64,000 bases of DNA from Pseudomonadota bacterium (GTDB lineage Bacteria; Myxococcota_A; Polyangia; Polyangiales; Polyangiaceae): NCBI GenBank assembly GCA_023428245.1, contig JAEYYX010000055.1, positions 84,805-148,804 of the forward strand, read 5' to 3'. Under the pieces are notes generated by a model. It was given only the letters and a program-made list of their open reading frames with translations, did no database searches and was not told the origin of the DNA. The position numbers and the translations under genes are program-made. Below, piece by piece: positions 9,917 to 19,624 of the stretch (position 1 is its first letter; each line of letters opens with the position of its first letter).

Positions 9917-10858
9917 TCAGACGGACCAGAAGGGCGGCGCGAAGTGTCCTTCGAGCCAGCTCAGGTAGCCGCCGAAGGCGTCGATGCAGTTCGGGAAACC
10001 GGGGACCAAAAACGAGAGGGCGTAGGGAGCCAGAACCAAGACGAAGAACGCGAGACGCGGAAAGCGCGGCCAGAGTCGCTCGGCGACTGCGCCATGGATC
10101 GAGAGCGCGGCGGACAAGACGAGCACGAAGAGTGCAGCGTGGACGGGCCCTCCGAGGCCTCCGGGCAGCTCCCGAAGAGAGACATTCGTCATTTCCGCGC
10201 GGATAAATCCGGGCAGAACGCCGACCAACGTGAGGAGGGCGAGGGCGATGAAGAGGCCGAGCGCGCGTGGAGCGAGGGCTTCAAGGCTCCATTTCGCCCT
10301 CGATCCGGAGGGCTCCTCTTTGGCCTTCTGCTCCGCGGTCTTCGACTCGATCTTCGGCGTCACCCGAGGCGTCTTCCGCGTGAGTCGATTGATGAGCGGC
10401 ATCCCGAGCACAAGGAAGAAGAGCGGGAGCAGGCCTCGCCACTGTTCTGGAACGTGAGGCGCGAGAGCGGGCGCCGCGCTTGTCGTGAACGCCATGAGCC
10501 CGATGAACAGGAACGTGAACAGGAACCAGCTTCGCCCGTGGCGCTCGGGCCGAAGTCGGATGAGCTCGAGCGTGCCGCCGAGCCCTAGGGCGAGAGCCGA
10601 GTAGACGAGGACAGGCAGAACGAAGAAGCGTGCAACATCAGGGGCGCCAATACGCTCCGCAACCACGGGCGCGACAAAGCCGGCAGCGCCTAAGAAGAGG
10701 GCGCTGAGCCGTAGCCCCAAATACGACCAGCTCCGGCGCGCCTTCTTGGTGCTCGCGATTCCTTCCCGGAGCATGGCGAGACCCTCCGAGCGCTCCGGCT
10801 GAGGAGCCATGGAGCTATAGAGGTCCACATGGGGCTGAACGGGCGAGGGGCCGGCCAT
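9917..10858 (-). CDS. multi-pass membrane protein of unknown function (Yip1-like layout)
   Basis: About 313 residues if the ATG at 10858 is used. The longer in-frame extension would overlap the divergent neighbour and looks non-coding. A cytoplasmic N-terminus (PQPERSEGLAMLREGI) is followed by about seven hydrophobic helices. A hydrophilic Lys/Arg/Glu-rich loop (TRKTPRVTPKIESKTAEQKA) lies in the middle. No catalytic motif is recognisable. The helix pattern resembles Yip1-domain or YIP1-like proteins, but that is only a resemblance. It converges with the LolC/E-like gene and diverges from the small membrane protein at 10911. Confidence 0.72.
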   Translation of the reverse strand: MAGPSPVQPHVDLYSSMAPQPERSEGLAMLREGIASTKKARRSWSYLGLRLSALFLGAAGFVAPVVAERIGAPDVARFFVLPVLVYSALALGLGGTLELIRLRPERHGRSWFLFTFLFIGLMAFTTSAAPALAPHVPEQWRGLLPLFFLVLGMPLINRLTRKTPRVTPKIESKTAEQKAKEEPSGSRAKWSLEALAPRALGLFIALALLTLVGVLPGFIRAEMTNVSLRELPGGLGGPVHAALFVLVLSAALSIHGAVAERLWPRFPRLAFFVLVLAPYALSFLVPGFPNCIDAFGGYLSWLEGHFAPPFWSV

Positions 10859-10910
10859 GGCTGGCAAATACGCTAGCAGCTCTAGGAGTTGAAATCTCGG
10901 CCCCTTTGGG

Positions 10911-11582
10911 GTGATGCTCCTCGCCCCCATGGCCTCTGCCGCGCCCCAAGAAAGCCCCCGCTCCGAGAAGACTCGTTCGATCCCGAGCGAAGCGGAGCTC
11001 GATGCCCCCTCACGGCAGACCCTCTGGATGCTCGGAATCATGGCCTCTGCGACCTTGGCGATGTGGGTGATGGGCCGAGTCGCCTGCAACTATCATGTGC
11101 CGGGCGAGAGCTTGACCCCCCGAGCCCTCAGCGCCGAGGAGCGGAGTAAGTCCGCGAAAGACGCGGCCATGGAATTTGCTCGCGCGATCGAAGCCGGTGA
11201 TTTCGCTACGGCGCGCTTGGTCGCTACGGGGGCCGCGCTCTCCTTCGTTGAGGAGCAAGAGAAGGCTTGTTCGGATTGTGCTGCTCGGCAGAGCGCGAAG
11301 CAGTCGATCCGTATGGTTGGTGTCGTCAACGAGGACAGCGGCAAAGAAGGCTACGTGACCGTTACCGTGCAAGGCGGAGCTCGCGGACAGCAGAAGACCC
11401 TGCTTCACGTGGTGCGCGGGCCGAAGTCGTTCCAGGTGAGTGAGGTGCTGCCGCCCGATACCAAGGTTCCGAAGCTTGAACGCCCGACGAGGGTCGAGGC
11501 ACACAAGGGAACGAGTGCAGTTCCACCGCTTCTGCGTCGCCCGAGCGAACCGACCTCGAGTTCGAGCGACGAGAAGCCGTGA
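10911..11582 (+). CDS. single-TM protein of unknown function
   Basis: The frame opens with GTG-ATG at 10911; an ATG at 10914 or 10929 is equally possible. A cytoplasmic N-terminal tail of about 40 residues precedes one membrane helix (TLWMLGIMASATLAMWVMG). The outer part of about 150 residues contains a CSDC pair and an NTF2/DUF4878-like flavour (AKDAAMEFARAIEAGDFATA ... VTVTVQGG). That fold is often found in proteins accumulating in the envelope. The C-terminus is Pro/Ser-rich and probably disordered. No function can be assigned. It converges with the thioredoxin-like gene 15 bases away. Confidence 0.7.
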   Translation: MMLLAPMASAAPQESPRSEKTRSIPSEAELDAPSRQTLWMLGIMASATLAMWVMGRVACNYHVPGESLTPRALSAEERSKSAKDAAMEFARAIEAGDFATARLVATGAALSFVEEQEKACSDCAARQSAKQSIRMVGVVNEDSGKEGYVTVTVQGGARGQQKTLLHVVRGPKSFQVSEVLPPDTKVPKLERPTRVEAHKGTSAVPPLLRRPSEPTSSSSDEKP

Positions 11583-11597
11583 TCGGCGAAAGAGGGC

Positions 11598-12101
11598 TCA
11601 GTTCGGATTGAGCCAGGTGCGGATCGTCGACGCTCCAGCGGGCCCGACATGGACATCGAGCACCTGTCCATTTGCGTCGAGCAGCGTGTAAGTCGGGAGG
11701 GCTTCGATGCGAAATGCTCGGGAGAAGGAGCCGTCGTCGTCCGTGAGGATGCGGTGGCGAATCGGCCAGGAGTGAGCGGCGCGCTGAAGGGCGTCGATCG
11801 ATTCGTCCACGCTCACGACGACTACATCGATCGGCGCTTCCGCTCCCATTTCGAATAGTGCCTCAAGGTGCACGTTGGAGCGTTTGCACGCTCCGCACCA
11901 GCTAGCGACAGCGGCGACCAGGAGCGGCCGACCGTTCGGCTTCAAGAGCTCGGTGTCACCGCTCGGAGTCTTGAGGTAGAGAGGATCGATCCGGGAGCCG
12001 GTCTCGGCGCCGGAGGACTGTTGGCGCACGAGGCTCCAAATGACGGCGACGAACGTGAGGACGAACACGACGTCGAAGATCCGGGCGAGCACGCGTTTCA
12101 T
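11598..12101 (-). CDS. membrane-anchored TlpA/ResA-like thioredoxin
   Basis: About 167 residues from the ATG at 12101. An N-terminal signal anchor (RIFDVVFVLTFVAVIWSLV) is followed by a thioredoxin fold with active site SWCGACKRS, a CxxC of the CGAC type. VVVVSVDES and the cis-Pro strand EALPTYTLLDANGQV are also present. Such proteins work in the periplasm as thiol-disulfide reductants, for example in cytochrome c maturation or Cu-protein assembly. No cytochrome maturation genes are nearby. The reading frame extends upstream of 12101 but lacks a signal and has unlikely composition, which favours this start. Confidence 0.88.
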   Translation of the reverse strand: MKRVLARIFDVVFVLTFVAVIWSLVRQQSSGAETGSRIDPLYLKTPSGDTELLKPNGRPLLVAAVASWCGACKRSNVHLEALFEMGAEAPIDVVVVSVDESIDALQRAAHSWPIRHRILTDDDGSFSRAFRIEALPTYTLLDANGQVLDVHVGPAGASTIRTWLNPN

Positions 12102-12208
12102 CAGGATCCGACCGAAGTGAGCACGACATCCGAAGAGGAGGGGCCTCGCCGACGCGGGAGGTGAGCCCTTCTCTCTGAAACCACTTGAGCGCCTGGACAA
12201 TTCCCGAG

Positions 12209-12239
12209 GGCCCCCCCGGCCGCGACCGGGCCGGGGGCA
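12209..12239 (-). terminator. GC-rich hairpin downstream of the OmpA-family gene
   Basis: A CCCCCGGCC / GGCCGGGGG stem with a short loop lies about 30 bases beyond the OmpA-family stop codon on the minus strand. There is no T-tract. The same stem sequence recurs at 31913-31937. Confidence 0.45.
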
Positions 12240-12270
12240 GGATCCCAATCTTTTCGGAGGTCTTTGGGGC

Positions 12271-13119
12271 TTAGAGCATCGACTTCAGGTCGAGCATCTC
12301 TTCGACGTTCGGGAGCAGAACCAGCTCAACACGTCGATTCTGCTGCTTGCCTTCCGGCTTGTCGTTCGACTCCACCGGATCGGTATCGCCGTAGCCAGCG
12401 AGGTGAAGATGCTTCGGGTCGAGCCCTCCGCCCTTCTGCGCTACCGGTGCCACCAGGGCCAAGAGGACTGAGCGCGCGCGCATCGCCGACAGGCCCCAGT
12501 TGTCTCCAAACTTCCCGCCGCGGAGCGGTGCCGAGTCGGTGTGACCTGCGACCTGGAAGAAACGGCTCATGAGCTGATTGTCGGTGCGGATGACCTCCGC
12601 GACGGCGAGGACGACGTCGAGACCTTCGTCGCGCAGCTGGTCGCTGCCGGACGCGAACAGGACGTCGCCCGGCAGACGAATCACCATACGGTTGTGGCGG
12701 ATTTCGACCTTCAGGCCGAGGCTCACGAGCTTCTTCAGCTTCGCCTGAAGCGCCTCGAATCGTGAGCGGATCTGCTCGAGCTGCTCCGCGCGGCGTCGAT
12801 ATTCGTCGACCGCAGCCTGGAGCTGCTCCACGTCCTTTGCCAGACGCTCTTTCTCGGTTGTGCCTTGCTCGAGCTCGCTCGTGATTTGGTCGAGGTTCAC
12901 GCCCATCTCCTTGAGGCGTGCAGAGAGCTCGGCGACGCGAAGCTTGGTCGCAGCCAGCTCTTCTTCGAGCTGTTCCCGTTGGCTCTTCTCGTCGTTGTAT
13001 TGGTTCTCGAGCTTGCCGTATTTGTCGAGCTGCGCCTGCCACTCGGACTCAGAATGTCCGCAACCCACTGCAGCGAGCGCCAAGACGAGGGCGCAGAGCT
13101 TTCGGTTCAATCTTCTCAT
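12271..13119 (-). CDS. OmpA-family peptidoglycan-binding lipoprotein with coiled coil
   Basis: About 282 residues from the ATG at 13119. A lipoprotein signal with lipobox (LVLALAAVGC) is followed by a long Gln/Glu/Lys/Arg-rich coiled coil (about 25-130) with repeated LEQ/LAK heptads. The C-terminal OmpA-like domain (about 140-280) has FASGSDQLRDEG, VAGHTDSAPLRGG, GYGDTDPVESND and NRRVELVLLP, the residues that bind diaminopimelate of peptidoglycan. The protein probably links the outer membrane to the cell wall. It diverges from the phoB-like gene, with about 150 bases of shared upstream DNA. Confidence 0.92.
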   Translation of the reverse strand: MRRLNRKLCALVLALAAVGCGHSESEWQAQLDKYGKLENQYNDEKSQREQLEEELAATKLRVAELSARLKEMGVNLDQITSELEQGTTEKERLAKDVEQLQAAVDEYRRRAEQLEQIRSRFEALQAKLKKLVSLGLKVEIRHNRMVIRLPGDVLFASGSDQLRDEGLDVVLAVAEVIRTDNQLMSRFFQVAGHTDSAPLRGGKFGDNWGLSAMRARSVLLALVAPVAQKGGGLDPKHLHLAGYGDTDPVESNDKPEGKQQNRRVELVLLPNVEEMLDLKSML

Positions 13120-13267
13120 GCCTCGATTCCTCCAAGGATTTCTCGGGGCGGCCGCGTGGGGCTTTCCCGGGTCGCGGGACGATACAGATCCCGGGGCGAG
13201 GGGGGAAGGGGCCGCGCTTCCGCCATGGAGCATTGGGCCGGGTTCAGCTAGGGAGGAAAGGAAGCTC

Positions 13268-13981
13268 ATGGCACGCATCGCTGTCATCGAAGACGAAGCC
13301 GACCTCAGCCACGTGATTGAATTCAACCTGGTTCAGTCCGGGCACGAGGTGCGCGTCGCCGAAAATGGGCGGGCCGGACTCGAACTGATCCGGAGCTTCA
13401 AGCCGGACGTGGCGCTCCTCGATGTGATGTTGCCCGAGATGAGCGGGCTCGAGGTCTGTCGCCAGCTCAAGTCGGCGCCGGAGACGAGAGGGATCTTAGT
13501 CTTGATGCTCACCGCGCGGGGGGACGAGATCGATCGTGTGGTGGGCTTCGAGATGGGCGCGGACGACTATGTCGTCAAACCGTTCTCGGTGCGCGAGCTC
13601 GTGCTTCGGGTTACTGCCCTCTTGCGCAGAATTGCAGAGCCGAAGGGTCTGCCCGAAGGGCTCATTACGTTCGGACACTTGAAGCTCGACCTCGAAGCGC
13701 ACAGGGCTTGGGTTCAAGGAGCCGAGGTTGAACTGACGGCGCTCGAGTTTCGGCTTCTGACGTTACTTTATGAGCGGCGCGACCGGGTGCAGTCCCGTTC
13801 GACATTGCTCGACGTGGTGTGGGGGATTTCGGCGGAGGTCACAACCAGGACCGTCGACACCCACGTCAAACGTCTGCGGGAGAAGCTCGGAGCGGCGCGC
13901 GACTATGTCGAAACGGTTCGAGGCGTTGGCTATCGGTTTGTTGCAGATCCGGCGGAAGCTAGCAGCGGGAGCGGGTCATGA
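13268..13981 (+). CDS. PhoB/OmpR-family response regulator
   Basis: 237 residues from the ATG at 13268, which is preceded by a good ribosome binding site (GGAGGAAAGGAAGCTC). The receiver domain has the acidic pocket IEDEAD, phosphoacceptor Asp52 in ALLDVMLPEMSG, the TAR threonine and Lys in ADDYVVKPFSVRELVLR. The C-terminal winged-helix DNA-binding domain ends in TVDTHVKRLREKLG and VETVRGVGYRF, the PhoB/OmpR signature. The histidine kinase gene overlaps its stop by four bases (ATGA). The partner's single-PAS PhoR layout suggests phosphate control, but no pst/phoU genes are here, so the signal is unproven. Confidence 0.95.
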   Translation: MARIAVIEDEADLSHVIEFNLVQSGHEVRVAENGRAGLELIRSFKPDVALLDVMLPEMSGLEVCRQLKSAPETRGILVLMLTARGDEIDRVVGFEMGADDYVVKPFSVRELVLRVTALLRRIAEPKGLPEGLITFGHLKLDLEAHRAWVQGAEVELTALEFRLLTLLYERRDRVQSRSTLLDVVWGISAEVTTRTVDTHVKRLREKLGAARDYVETVRGVGYRFVADPAEASSGSGS

Positions 13982-15816
13982 ACGCGGTTTCTTCAGAACA
14001 TTCTTCGTCCGCTGGACGCGCGCTCACCCTCAAGGGCCGCCTGCTCGGGATCTGCGCCCTCACGCTCCTCGGTGCACTATCGGTATCGGGCGTACTCGTC
14101 AGCATGGAGCTCGCGGAGCGCGCCGAGCGGCGTGCGGTTTCCGACCTCCACAGTCGCCTCTCGGTGGTCACTCTGTGGGCCGACGCCGCGCCCATTCGGG
14201 ATCCAGCAGCCTGGGACGCCTTGGCTCATGCGCTCGCCGAGCGGGCGAAGGCGCGTGTCTCCTTTATCGCCGACGATGGACGGTTGCTCGGCGACTCGAC
14301 GTTTGATCCTGAGGAGCTCGCGAGCGCCGAGAATCAGCGCACGCGTCCCGAGGTGCATGCGGCGCTCCGCGGCGAATGGCGGAGTGTGATTCGACGCGCT
14401 GACGAGAGTAGCGAGAAGCTCCGGTATGTTGCGGCTCCTTTGCGGGCCGACGGACGCGTCGTCGCCGTCGCTCGTTTGGCGGCGCCGGTCGCGGAGACAG
14501 AAGAGCTCAAGTCCTTACGGAATACGCTCATTTTTTCGGCGGCTCTGGCGCTTCTCTTTGGGCTCGCCGTAGCTTGGGGGCTATTGCGCGCGGTTTTTCG
14601 GCCGGCTCGGCAGCTGACCGAGGTAGCTTCGAGGATGGCCGAGGGCGATTTGAGCGCTCGCGCGCGCGTCGAAGGCGTCTTGGAATATGAGGAGCTCGGG
14701 GCGGCGCTGGAGCAGCTCGGCCAGGGTCACTCCAGGACGCTCGAGGCGCTGCGCCAAGAGCGTGATCGCTTGCGCGGCATATTGTCGAGCATGGACGAGG
14801 GCGTGCTTTTCCTCGACGAAGATCGGCGCATCGCGCTCATCAACCCGAAGCTTCGCGAGATGCTGCTGATTCAGGGAGACGTGAGGAGCCGCACAGTGCT
14901 CGAAGCGATTCGGCACGCCGATCTCGACGAGTTGATCGACGAGGCCTTTGACGACGAGGGCGGAGGCGGTCCGATCCAAGGTGAGATTCACGTAAGCGGC
15001 ATCATGCCGCGCCAGGTCCTGGTGCGAGCTCAGCGGCTCGAGGGTCCCGAGGTCGGGCTCGTGGCGATCTTCGTCGACGTGACGGAAACGCGCAGGCTCG
15101 AGAACTTACGACGAGAGTTCGTCGCCAATGTGTCCCATGAACTCCGCACTCCTGTGACCTCCGTATGTTCGGCGTCCGAGACGCTCGCGATCCTGCTTGA
15201 GGACGATGAGGAGCCGAAGCGCAAGTTCCTCGACATCATCTCGCGCAACGCCGCGCGCATGAAGGCGCTCGTCGAAGATCTTCTCGATCTATCACGGATC
15301 GAATCTCGGCAGTTCAGCCTCACCCTTGAGATCGTTGAGGTCTCTGAGATCGTCGAGTCGGTTCTGCGTTTGCATGCGGGGAGCGCTGAGAAGCGGCGCG
15401 TGGAGGTTGTCTCTCGAGTAGAGAAGGCGTTTCCGTCCGTGCGGATTGACCGAAAGGCGCTCGAGCACGTGCTATCGAACCTCGTCGACAACGCGGTCAA
15501 GTACGCAGGTGAAGGGAGACACGTCGAGGTTTCCGCCGAGAGGGACGCCGGCTTCGCCCGCATCTCGGTGAAAGACGACGGGCCGGGCATCGAGGAGCGG
15601 CACTTGCCGCGTCTCTTCGAGCGTTTCTATCGCGTGGACGCGGGGCGCTCCCGCGCGGTAGGGGGGACCGGGCTTGGCCTCTCGATTGTGAAGAACCTCG
15701 TCGAGTCCATGTCCGGGAGCGTCTCCGTGAAGAGCGCGGTCGGCTCTGGGACGACTTTCATCGTTAGAGTGCCGCTCGCGCGCGGCTCTGACTCGGTCGC
15801 TGCTGAGCGAGCGTAA
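13978..15816 (+). CDS. PhoR-like sensor histidine kinase
   Basis: 612 residues. Two membrane helices (about 21-45 and 180-203) bracket a periplasmic sensor. A HAMP domain follows (FRPARQLTEVASRMAEGDLSAR split over the junction), then a PAS domain (ILSSMDEGVLFLDEDRRI). The HisKA domain has the phosphoacceptor His387 in VSHELRTPV. The HATPase domain has an N box LSNLVDNAVKYA, G1 DDGPGI and G2 GTGLGLSIVKNLV. All catalytic boxes are intact. It is translationally coupled to the response regulator by ATGA and almost certainly phosphorylates it. Layout and the HAMP-PAS order match the PhoR class. Confidence 0.95.
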   Translation: MNAVSSEHSSSAGRALTLKGRLLGICALTLLGALSVSGVLVSMELAERAERRAVSDLHSRLSVVTLWADAAPIRDPAAWDALAHALAERAKARVSFIADDGRLLGDSTFDPEELASAENQRTRPEVHAALRGEWRSVIRRADESSEKLRYVAAPLRADGRVVAVARLAAPVAETEELKSLRNTLIFSAALALLFGLAVAWGLLRAVFRPARQLTEVASRMAEGDLSARARVEGVLEYEELGAALEQLGQGHSRTLEALRQERDRLRGILSSMDEGVLFLDEDRRIALINPKLREMLLIQGDVRSRTVLEAIRHADLDELIDEAFDDEGGGGPIQGEIHVSGIMPRQVLVRAQRLEGPEVGLVAIFVDVTETRRLENLRREFVANVSHELRTPVTSVCSASETLAILLEDDEEPKRKFLDIISRNAARMKALVEDLLDLSRIESRQFSLTLEIVEVSEIVESVLRLHAGSAEKRRVEVVSRVEKAFPSVRIDRKALEHVLSNLVDNAVKYAGEGRHVEVSAERDAGFARISVKDDGPGIEERHLPRLFERFYRVDAGRSRAVGGTGLGLSIVKNLVESMSGSVSVKSAVGSGTTFIVRVPLARGSDSVAAERA

Positions 15817-15858
15817 GCCCTTTTCCTGGGGCGCGCGCCTCATGTAGGCTGAGCGCGC

Positions 15859-17523
15859 ATGGCGAACATCGAAGCCCTCCCTCTTCTCCCCCAGGTAGCA
15901 CAATACCAGGCGCTGGCCGCTGAAAAGGCGCGTCTCGACGGCGTAAGCCTTCGTGAACTGTTCGCGGCCGATCAGGGGCGGGCGACGAAGTTCAGCGCGA
16001 GCGGCGCCGGGATCTTCTTGGACTATTCGAAGAATCTCGTCGATGAGCGGACGATGACCCTTCTGGTTGAGCTGGCGAAAGCGAGGCGACTGCCTGAGGC
16101 GCGCGAGGCGATGTTCGAAGGCGCCAAGATCAACCTCACCGAGGGGCGCTCCGTCCTCCACACCGCGCTTCGTCTGCCTAAGGGTAAGAAGCTCGAGGTC
16201 GACGGCCAGGACGTCGTCCGCGATGTCCACGAAGTTCTCGAGCTGATGCGTATCTTCGCGGACAAGGTGCGGAAGGGAGAGCACCTCGGACACACCGGCA
16301 AGCGCATCAAGAACATCGTCAATATCGGCATCGGCGGCTCCGATCTCGGCCCACTGATGGCCTACGAAGCGCTCAAGAGTTACTCGACTCGCGAGTTCAC
16401 GGTCCGCTTCATCTCAAACGTTGACGGCACCGATTTCGCGGAAAATACCCGAGATCTGGACATCGCCGAGACCCTCTTCGTCGTCTGCTCGAAGACGTTC
16501 ACGACCCTTGAGACCTTGGCGAATGCGCGTTTGGCCCGCGAGCTCGTCGTGTCTTGGTTTGAGTCGGAGGACGCTGTCGGCAAACATTTCGTCGCCGTCT
16601 CAACGAACCGCGACGCGGTGGTCAAGTTCGGCATTCAGCCGGAGAACATGTTCGGATTCTGGGACTGGGTCGGGGGACGCTACTCGTTCGAGTCGGCGAT
16701 CGGTCTTTCGCTCATGCTTGCGATTGGCCCGGACCATTTCGACGAACTTCTCGGCGGGCTTCACGATATGGACGAACACTTTCGGACGGCCCCGCTCGAA
16801 GCGAACCTCCCAGTCATTCTAGCTCTGTTAGGCCTTTATTACAATAATTTCCACGGCGCCGCGAGCCACGCCGTCTTGCCCTACGACCAGTATCTGAAGC
16901 GGTTTCCCGCATACCTCCAGCAGCTCGACATGGAGAGCAATGGCAAGCGGGTGACCCGGGCCGGTCAGGCTGTCAGTTATGAGACAGGTCCGATCATCTG
17001 GGGCGAACCCGGGACCAACGGGCAGCACGCCTTCTATCAGCTGATTCATCAGGGCACGAAGCTCGTCCCCGCCGATTTTATCGGCTTCGCCCGCAGCCAT
17101 AACCCGCTTTCAGACGGCGACACGAAGATGCACGATCTGCTCATGGCGAACTACTTCGCTCAGACGGAGGCGCTCGCCTTTGGAAAGACGGAGGAGGAAG
17201 TCAAGGCCGAGGGGACTCGTGCCGATCTCGTGCCGCATCGTGTATTCCCAGGCAACCGTCCGACGAACTCTCTCTTGATCGAGCGCCTCACGCCCCATGC
17301 GCTCGGGGCCCTTGTTGCGCTCTACGAGCACAAGGTTTTCGTTCAGGGCGTGCTCTGGGACGTCAACAGCTTTGATCAATGGGGCGTTGAACTCGGCAAG
17401 GTGCTCGCCGGGCGAATTGCCCCCGAGCTCAGCGCAAAGAGCGTCAATCTCAGACACGACGGTTCGACGAACCTCCTCATTCAGCGCTATCGAAAGCTCC
17501 GCGGCCTCTCCGATGCGAGCTGA
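15859..17523 (+). CDS. pgi: glucose-6-phosphate isomerase
   Basis: The 554-residue product matches the full length of bacterial/eukaryotic-type Pgi. Signature 1 VGGRYSFESAIGLSL and signature 2 GVLWDVNSFDQWGVELGK are both present. So are IGIGGSDLGPLMAYEAL in the sugar-phosphate site and HGAASHAVLPYDQYL near the catalytic His. It interconverts glucose 6-phosphate and fructose 6-phosphate in glycolysis and gluconeogenesis. It lies 42 bases behind the histidine kinase gene. Its last codons overlap the start chosen for the peptide-binding lipoprotein by 11 bases, so the whole plus-strand block may be one transcript. Confidence 0.97.
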   Translation: MANIEALPLLPQVAQYQALAAEKARLDGVSLRELFAADQGRATKFSASGAGIFLDYSKNLVDERTMTLLVELAKARRLPEAREAMFEGAKINLTEGRSVLHTALRLPKGKKLEVDGQDVVRDVHEVLELMRIFADKVRKGEHLGHTGKRIKNIVNIGIGGSDLGPLMAYEALKSYSTREFTVRFISNVDGTDFAENTRDLDIAETLFVVCSKTFTTLETLANARLARELVVSWFESEDAVGKHFVAVSTNRDAVVKFGIQPENMFGFWDWVGGRYSFESAIGLSLMLAIGPDHFDELLGGLHDMDEHFRTAPLEANLPVILALLGLYYNNFHGAASHAVLPYDQYLKRFPAYLQQLDMESNGKRVTRAGQAVSYETGPIIWGEPGTNGQHAFYQLIHQGTKLVPADFIGFARSHNPLSDGDTKMHDLLMANYFAQTEALAFGKTEEEVKAEGTRADLVPHRVFPGNRPTNSLLIERLTPHALGALVALYEHKVFVQGVLWDVNSFDQWGVELGKVLAGRIAPELSAKSVNLRHDGSTNLLIQRYRKLRGLSDAS

Positions 17524-19624
17524 CGGTCAACCCGTCCACCCCGCGCGGCGCCGGTGTCTCCGCGGCGAAAGGTGTACCCTGAGAGGCGTTTTCTCACTTC
17601 CCTGGGGCACTCTTGTCGCGATTCTTCTCGCGCTCGGATGCACGAACCGTCCCTACGCCGACGAGGAAAGTCACGAACCGATCCTGTACGTGCCCTATGG
17701 CGAACCACCGAAGACGCTCGATCCGGCCGTCGCCTACTCGACTGCTGACCATGCGGTGACGGGGAAGGTCTACGACACGCTCCTCGATTATCACTACCTG
17801 AAGCGGCCCTTCGAGCTGATCGGAGGTCTTGCGGAACAGGTCCCGGAAGCTGAGCGCCTGGAGGGTGGCCGTGTCCGTTACCAATTCCGACTTCGCGAGG
17901 ACCTGCGCTTTTCGCGCGATCCATGCTTCGACGAAGCTCCGAGAGACCCCGCACGCTTCACCGGGGACGGTGCGCGGCGAGTTCTGGCAGCGGACTTTCT
18001 ATTCGCGATCAGTCGGGTGGCAGACCCGGCGGTTGGTAGCCCCGTCATCGAACCGCTTTCTCACATCGACGGACTCGTGGCGTGGGGTGAGCGACTGGCC
18101 GAGCGACGGAAGAAGGACGTCGCGTTCGCAAAGCAGAAAGTGAGCCAGCAGTATCGGGAAATCGGGCCCGTGAGTGGCTTCGAGGTCCTGAGCGATCGCG
18201 AATTTTCGATTACGCTGCACTCCCCATATCCGCAGATTCTCTACTGGTTCGCGATGCCCTTTACGACGCCGATGGCGTTTGAGGCGATCGACTATTACAC
18301 CGGAGAAGGAGGCCGACCGACCCTGGATGAACACACCGTCGGAACGGGGCCCTTCGTTCTCAGGCGTTATGACAAGCGCGCGCGCATCGTGCTCGAGAAG
18401 AACCCGGATTGGTACGGCGCGAGGCACCCTGAGTGGCACGCACCTGCGGCGACGTTTCCGAGCCTCGAAGGCGTGACGGGCCTTTCGGAGGCCAACGTCG
18501 AAAATTTCGCGCCCCTTGCGGGACGCAGCTTGCCGATGCTCTCGCGCATCGAGATGCGCCGGGAGGAGGAGACTATCCCCACCTTCGGCAAGTTCATGCA
18601 GGGCTATTACGATACCTCCGGGATCGCCCGCGAGAGCTTCAATCGTGTGGTCCATGAAGGCGGGCTCTCGTCCGAGATGGCGGAGCGTGGCATGCGACTC
18701 GAGAAGAGCGTCGTGCCTGCGGTGTTCTACCTCGGCTTCAACATGGATGATCCGGTCGTTGGTTCGGCGGCGGGGGAGCGATCGCGCCTCCTCCGGCAGG
18801 CGATGAGCCTGGTGACCAATGCCGAGGAGTATTGTCGTCTGTTTATGAATGGACGAGGGCTGCCCGCCCAGTCTCCGCTGCCACCGGGCCTCTTCGGCTA
18901 TGAGGAAGACTACAAGAACCCTTATCGCGCTCTCAACTTTGAGGAAGCGCGAAGCTTGCTCGAGCAAGCTGGCTATCCCGGAGGCATCGATCCGAAGACG
19001 AAGCGTCCCTTGAAGCTGACCTTTGATGTCGCTGATACGAGCCCTGAGTCTCGCGTTCGGTTCTTGTTCTGGACAAACCAATGGCGAAAGCTCGGCATCA
19101 ATGTCGAGCTCTCCGCGACCAACTACAACAAGTTCCAAGAGAAGGTACGCGACGGCGCCTATCAGATCTTCCAATGGGGCTGGGTCGCGGACTATCCAGA
19201 TCCGGAAAACTTCCTATTCCTCTTGACCGGTCCGATGGCGCGCAGCGCCTCCGGTGGACCCAACACGGCGAACTTTAGCGATCCCGAGTTCGACGCGCTG
19301 TTCGGGTCGATGAAGACGATGGAGAACACGGACGAGCGGCTCGAAGTGATCCGCAAGATGCGCGCCATCTTGGAGAGAGAGCGGCCTTGGATCGAGCTGT
19401 TCCATCCCGAGGAGTACGCGCTCGCGCACGGCTGGCTGCGTGGCGTGAAACCCGCCGGCCTCTCGATTTCGACAACCAAGTATTACGGCGTAGACGCGGT
19501 GGCACGCGACCAAGCGCGCCGCGAATGGAACCAGCCGATTCTGTGGCCTGCGTGGGCGCTGTTGGCTCTGCTCGCTGGGCTGGCTGGACCTCTGATTGGT
19601 CGTTACCTGAAGGAGCGGACATGA
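17513..19624 (+). CDS. oligopeptide ABC transporter substrate-binding lipoprotein with C-terminal TM
   Basis: About 703 residues from ATG 17513. The signal sequence ends in the lipobox VAILLALGC. The mature part is a cluster C (OppA/DppA, SBP_bac_5) binding protein. Visible landmarks are YGEPPKTLDPAVAYS, YRFQLREDLRFS, SFNRVVHEGG and the FQWGWVADYPDPENF segment. Unusually, a hydrophobic helix (PAWALLALLAGLAGPLIG) and a basic tail close the protein, suggesting a second membrane anchor. It starts inside the pgi stop region and is followed by two permeases and two ATPases. The N-terminal Met is uncertain because about 25 residues precede the hydrophobic core. Confidence 0.9.
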   Translation: MRADGQPVHPARRRCLRGERCTLRGVFSLPWGTLVAILLALGCTNRPYADEESHEPILYVPYGEPPKTLDPAVAYSTADHAVTGKVYDTLLDYHYLKRPFELIGGLAEQVPEAERLEGGRVRYQFRLREDLRFSRDPCFDEAPRDPARFTGDGARRVLAADFLFAISRVADPAVGSPVIEPLSHIDGLVAWGERLAERRKKDVAFAKQKVSQQYREIGPVSGFEVLSDREFSITLHSPYPQILYWFAMPFTTPMAFEAIDYYTGEGGRPTLDEHTVGTGPFVLRRYDKRARIVLEKNPDWYGARHPEWHAPAATFPSLEGVTGLSEANVENFAPLAGRSLPMLSRIEMRREEETIPTFGKFMQGYYDTSGIARESFNRVVHEGGLSSEMAERGMRLEKSVVPAVFYLGFNMDDPVVGSAAGERSRLLRQAMSLVTNAEEYCRLFMNGRGLPAQSPLPPGLFGYEEDYKNPYRALNFEEARSLLEQAGYPGGIDPKTKRPLKLTFDVADTSPESRVRFLFWTNQWRKLGINVELSATNYNKFQEKVRDGAYQIFQWGWVADYPDPENFLFLLTGPMARSASGGPNTANFSDPEFDALFGSMKTMENTDERLEVIRKMRAILERERPWIELFHPEEYALAHGWLRGVKPAGLSISTTKYYGVDAVARDQARREWNQPILWPAWALLALLAGLAGPLIGRYLKERT

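Noticed and set aside
12860..13267. N-terminal extension of the response regulator
   Set aside because: It lies antisense to the OmpA-family gene; the ATG at 13268 has a ribosome site and gives a standard receiver domain.
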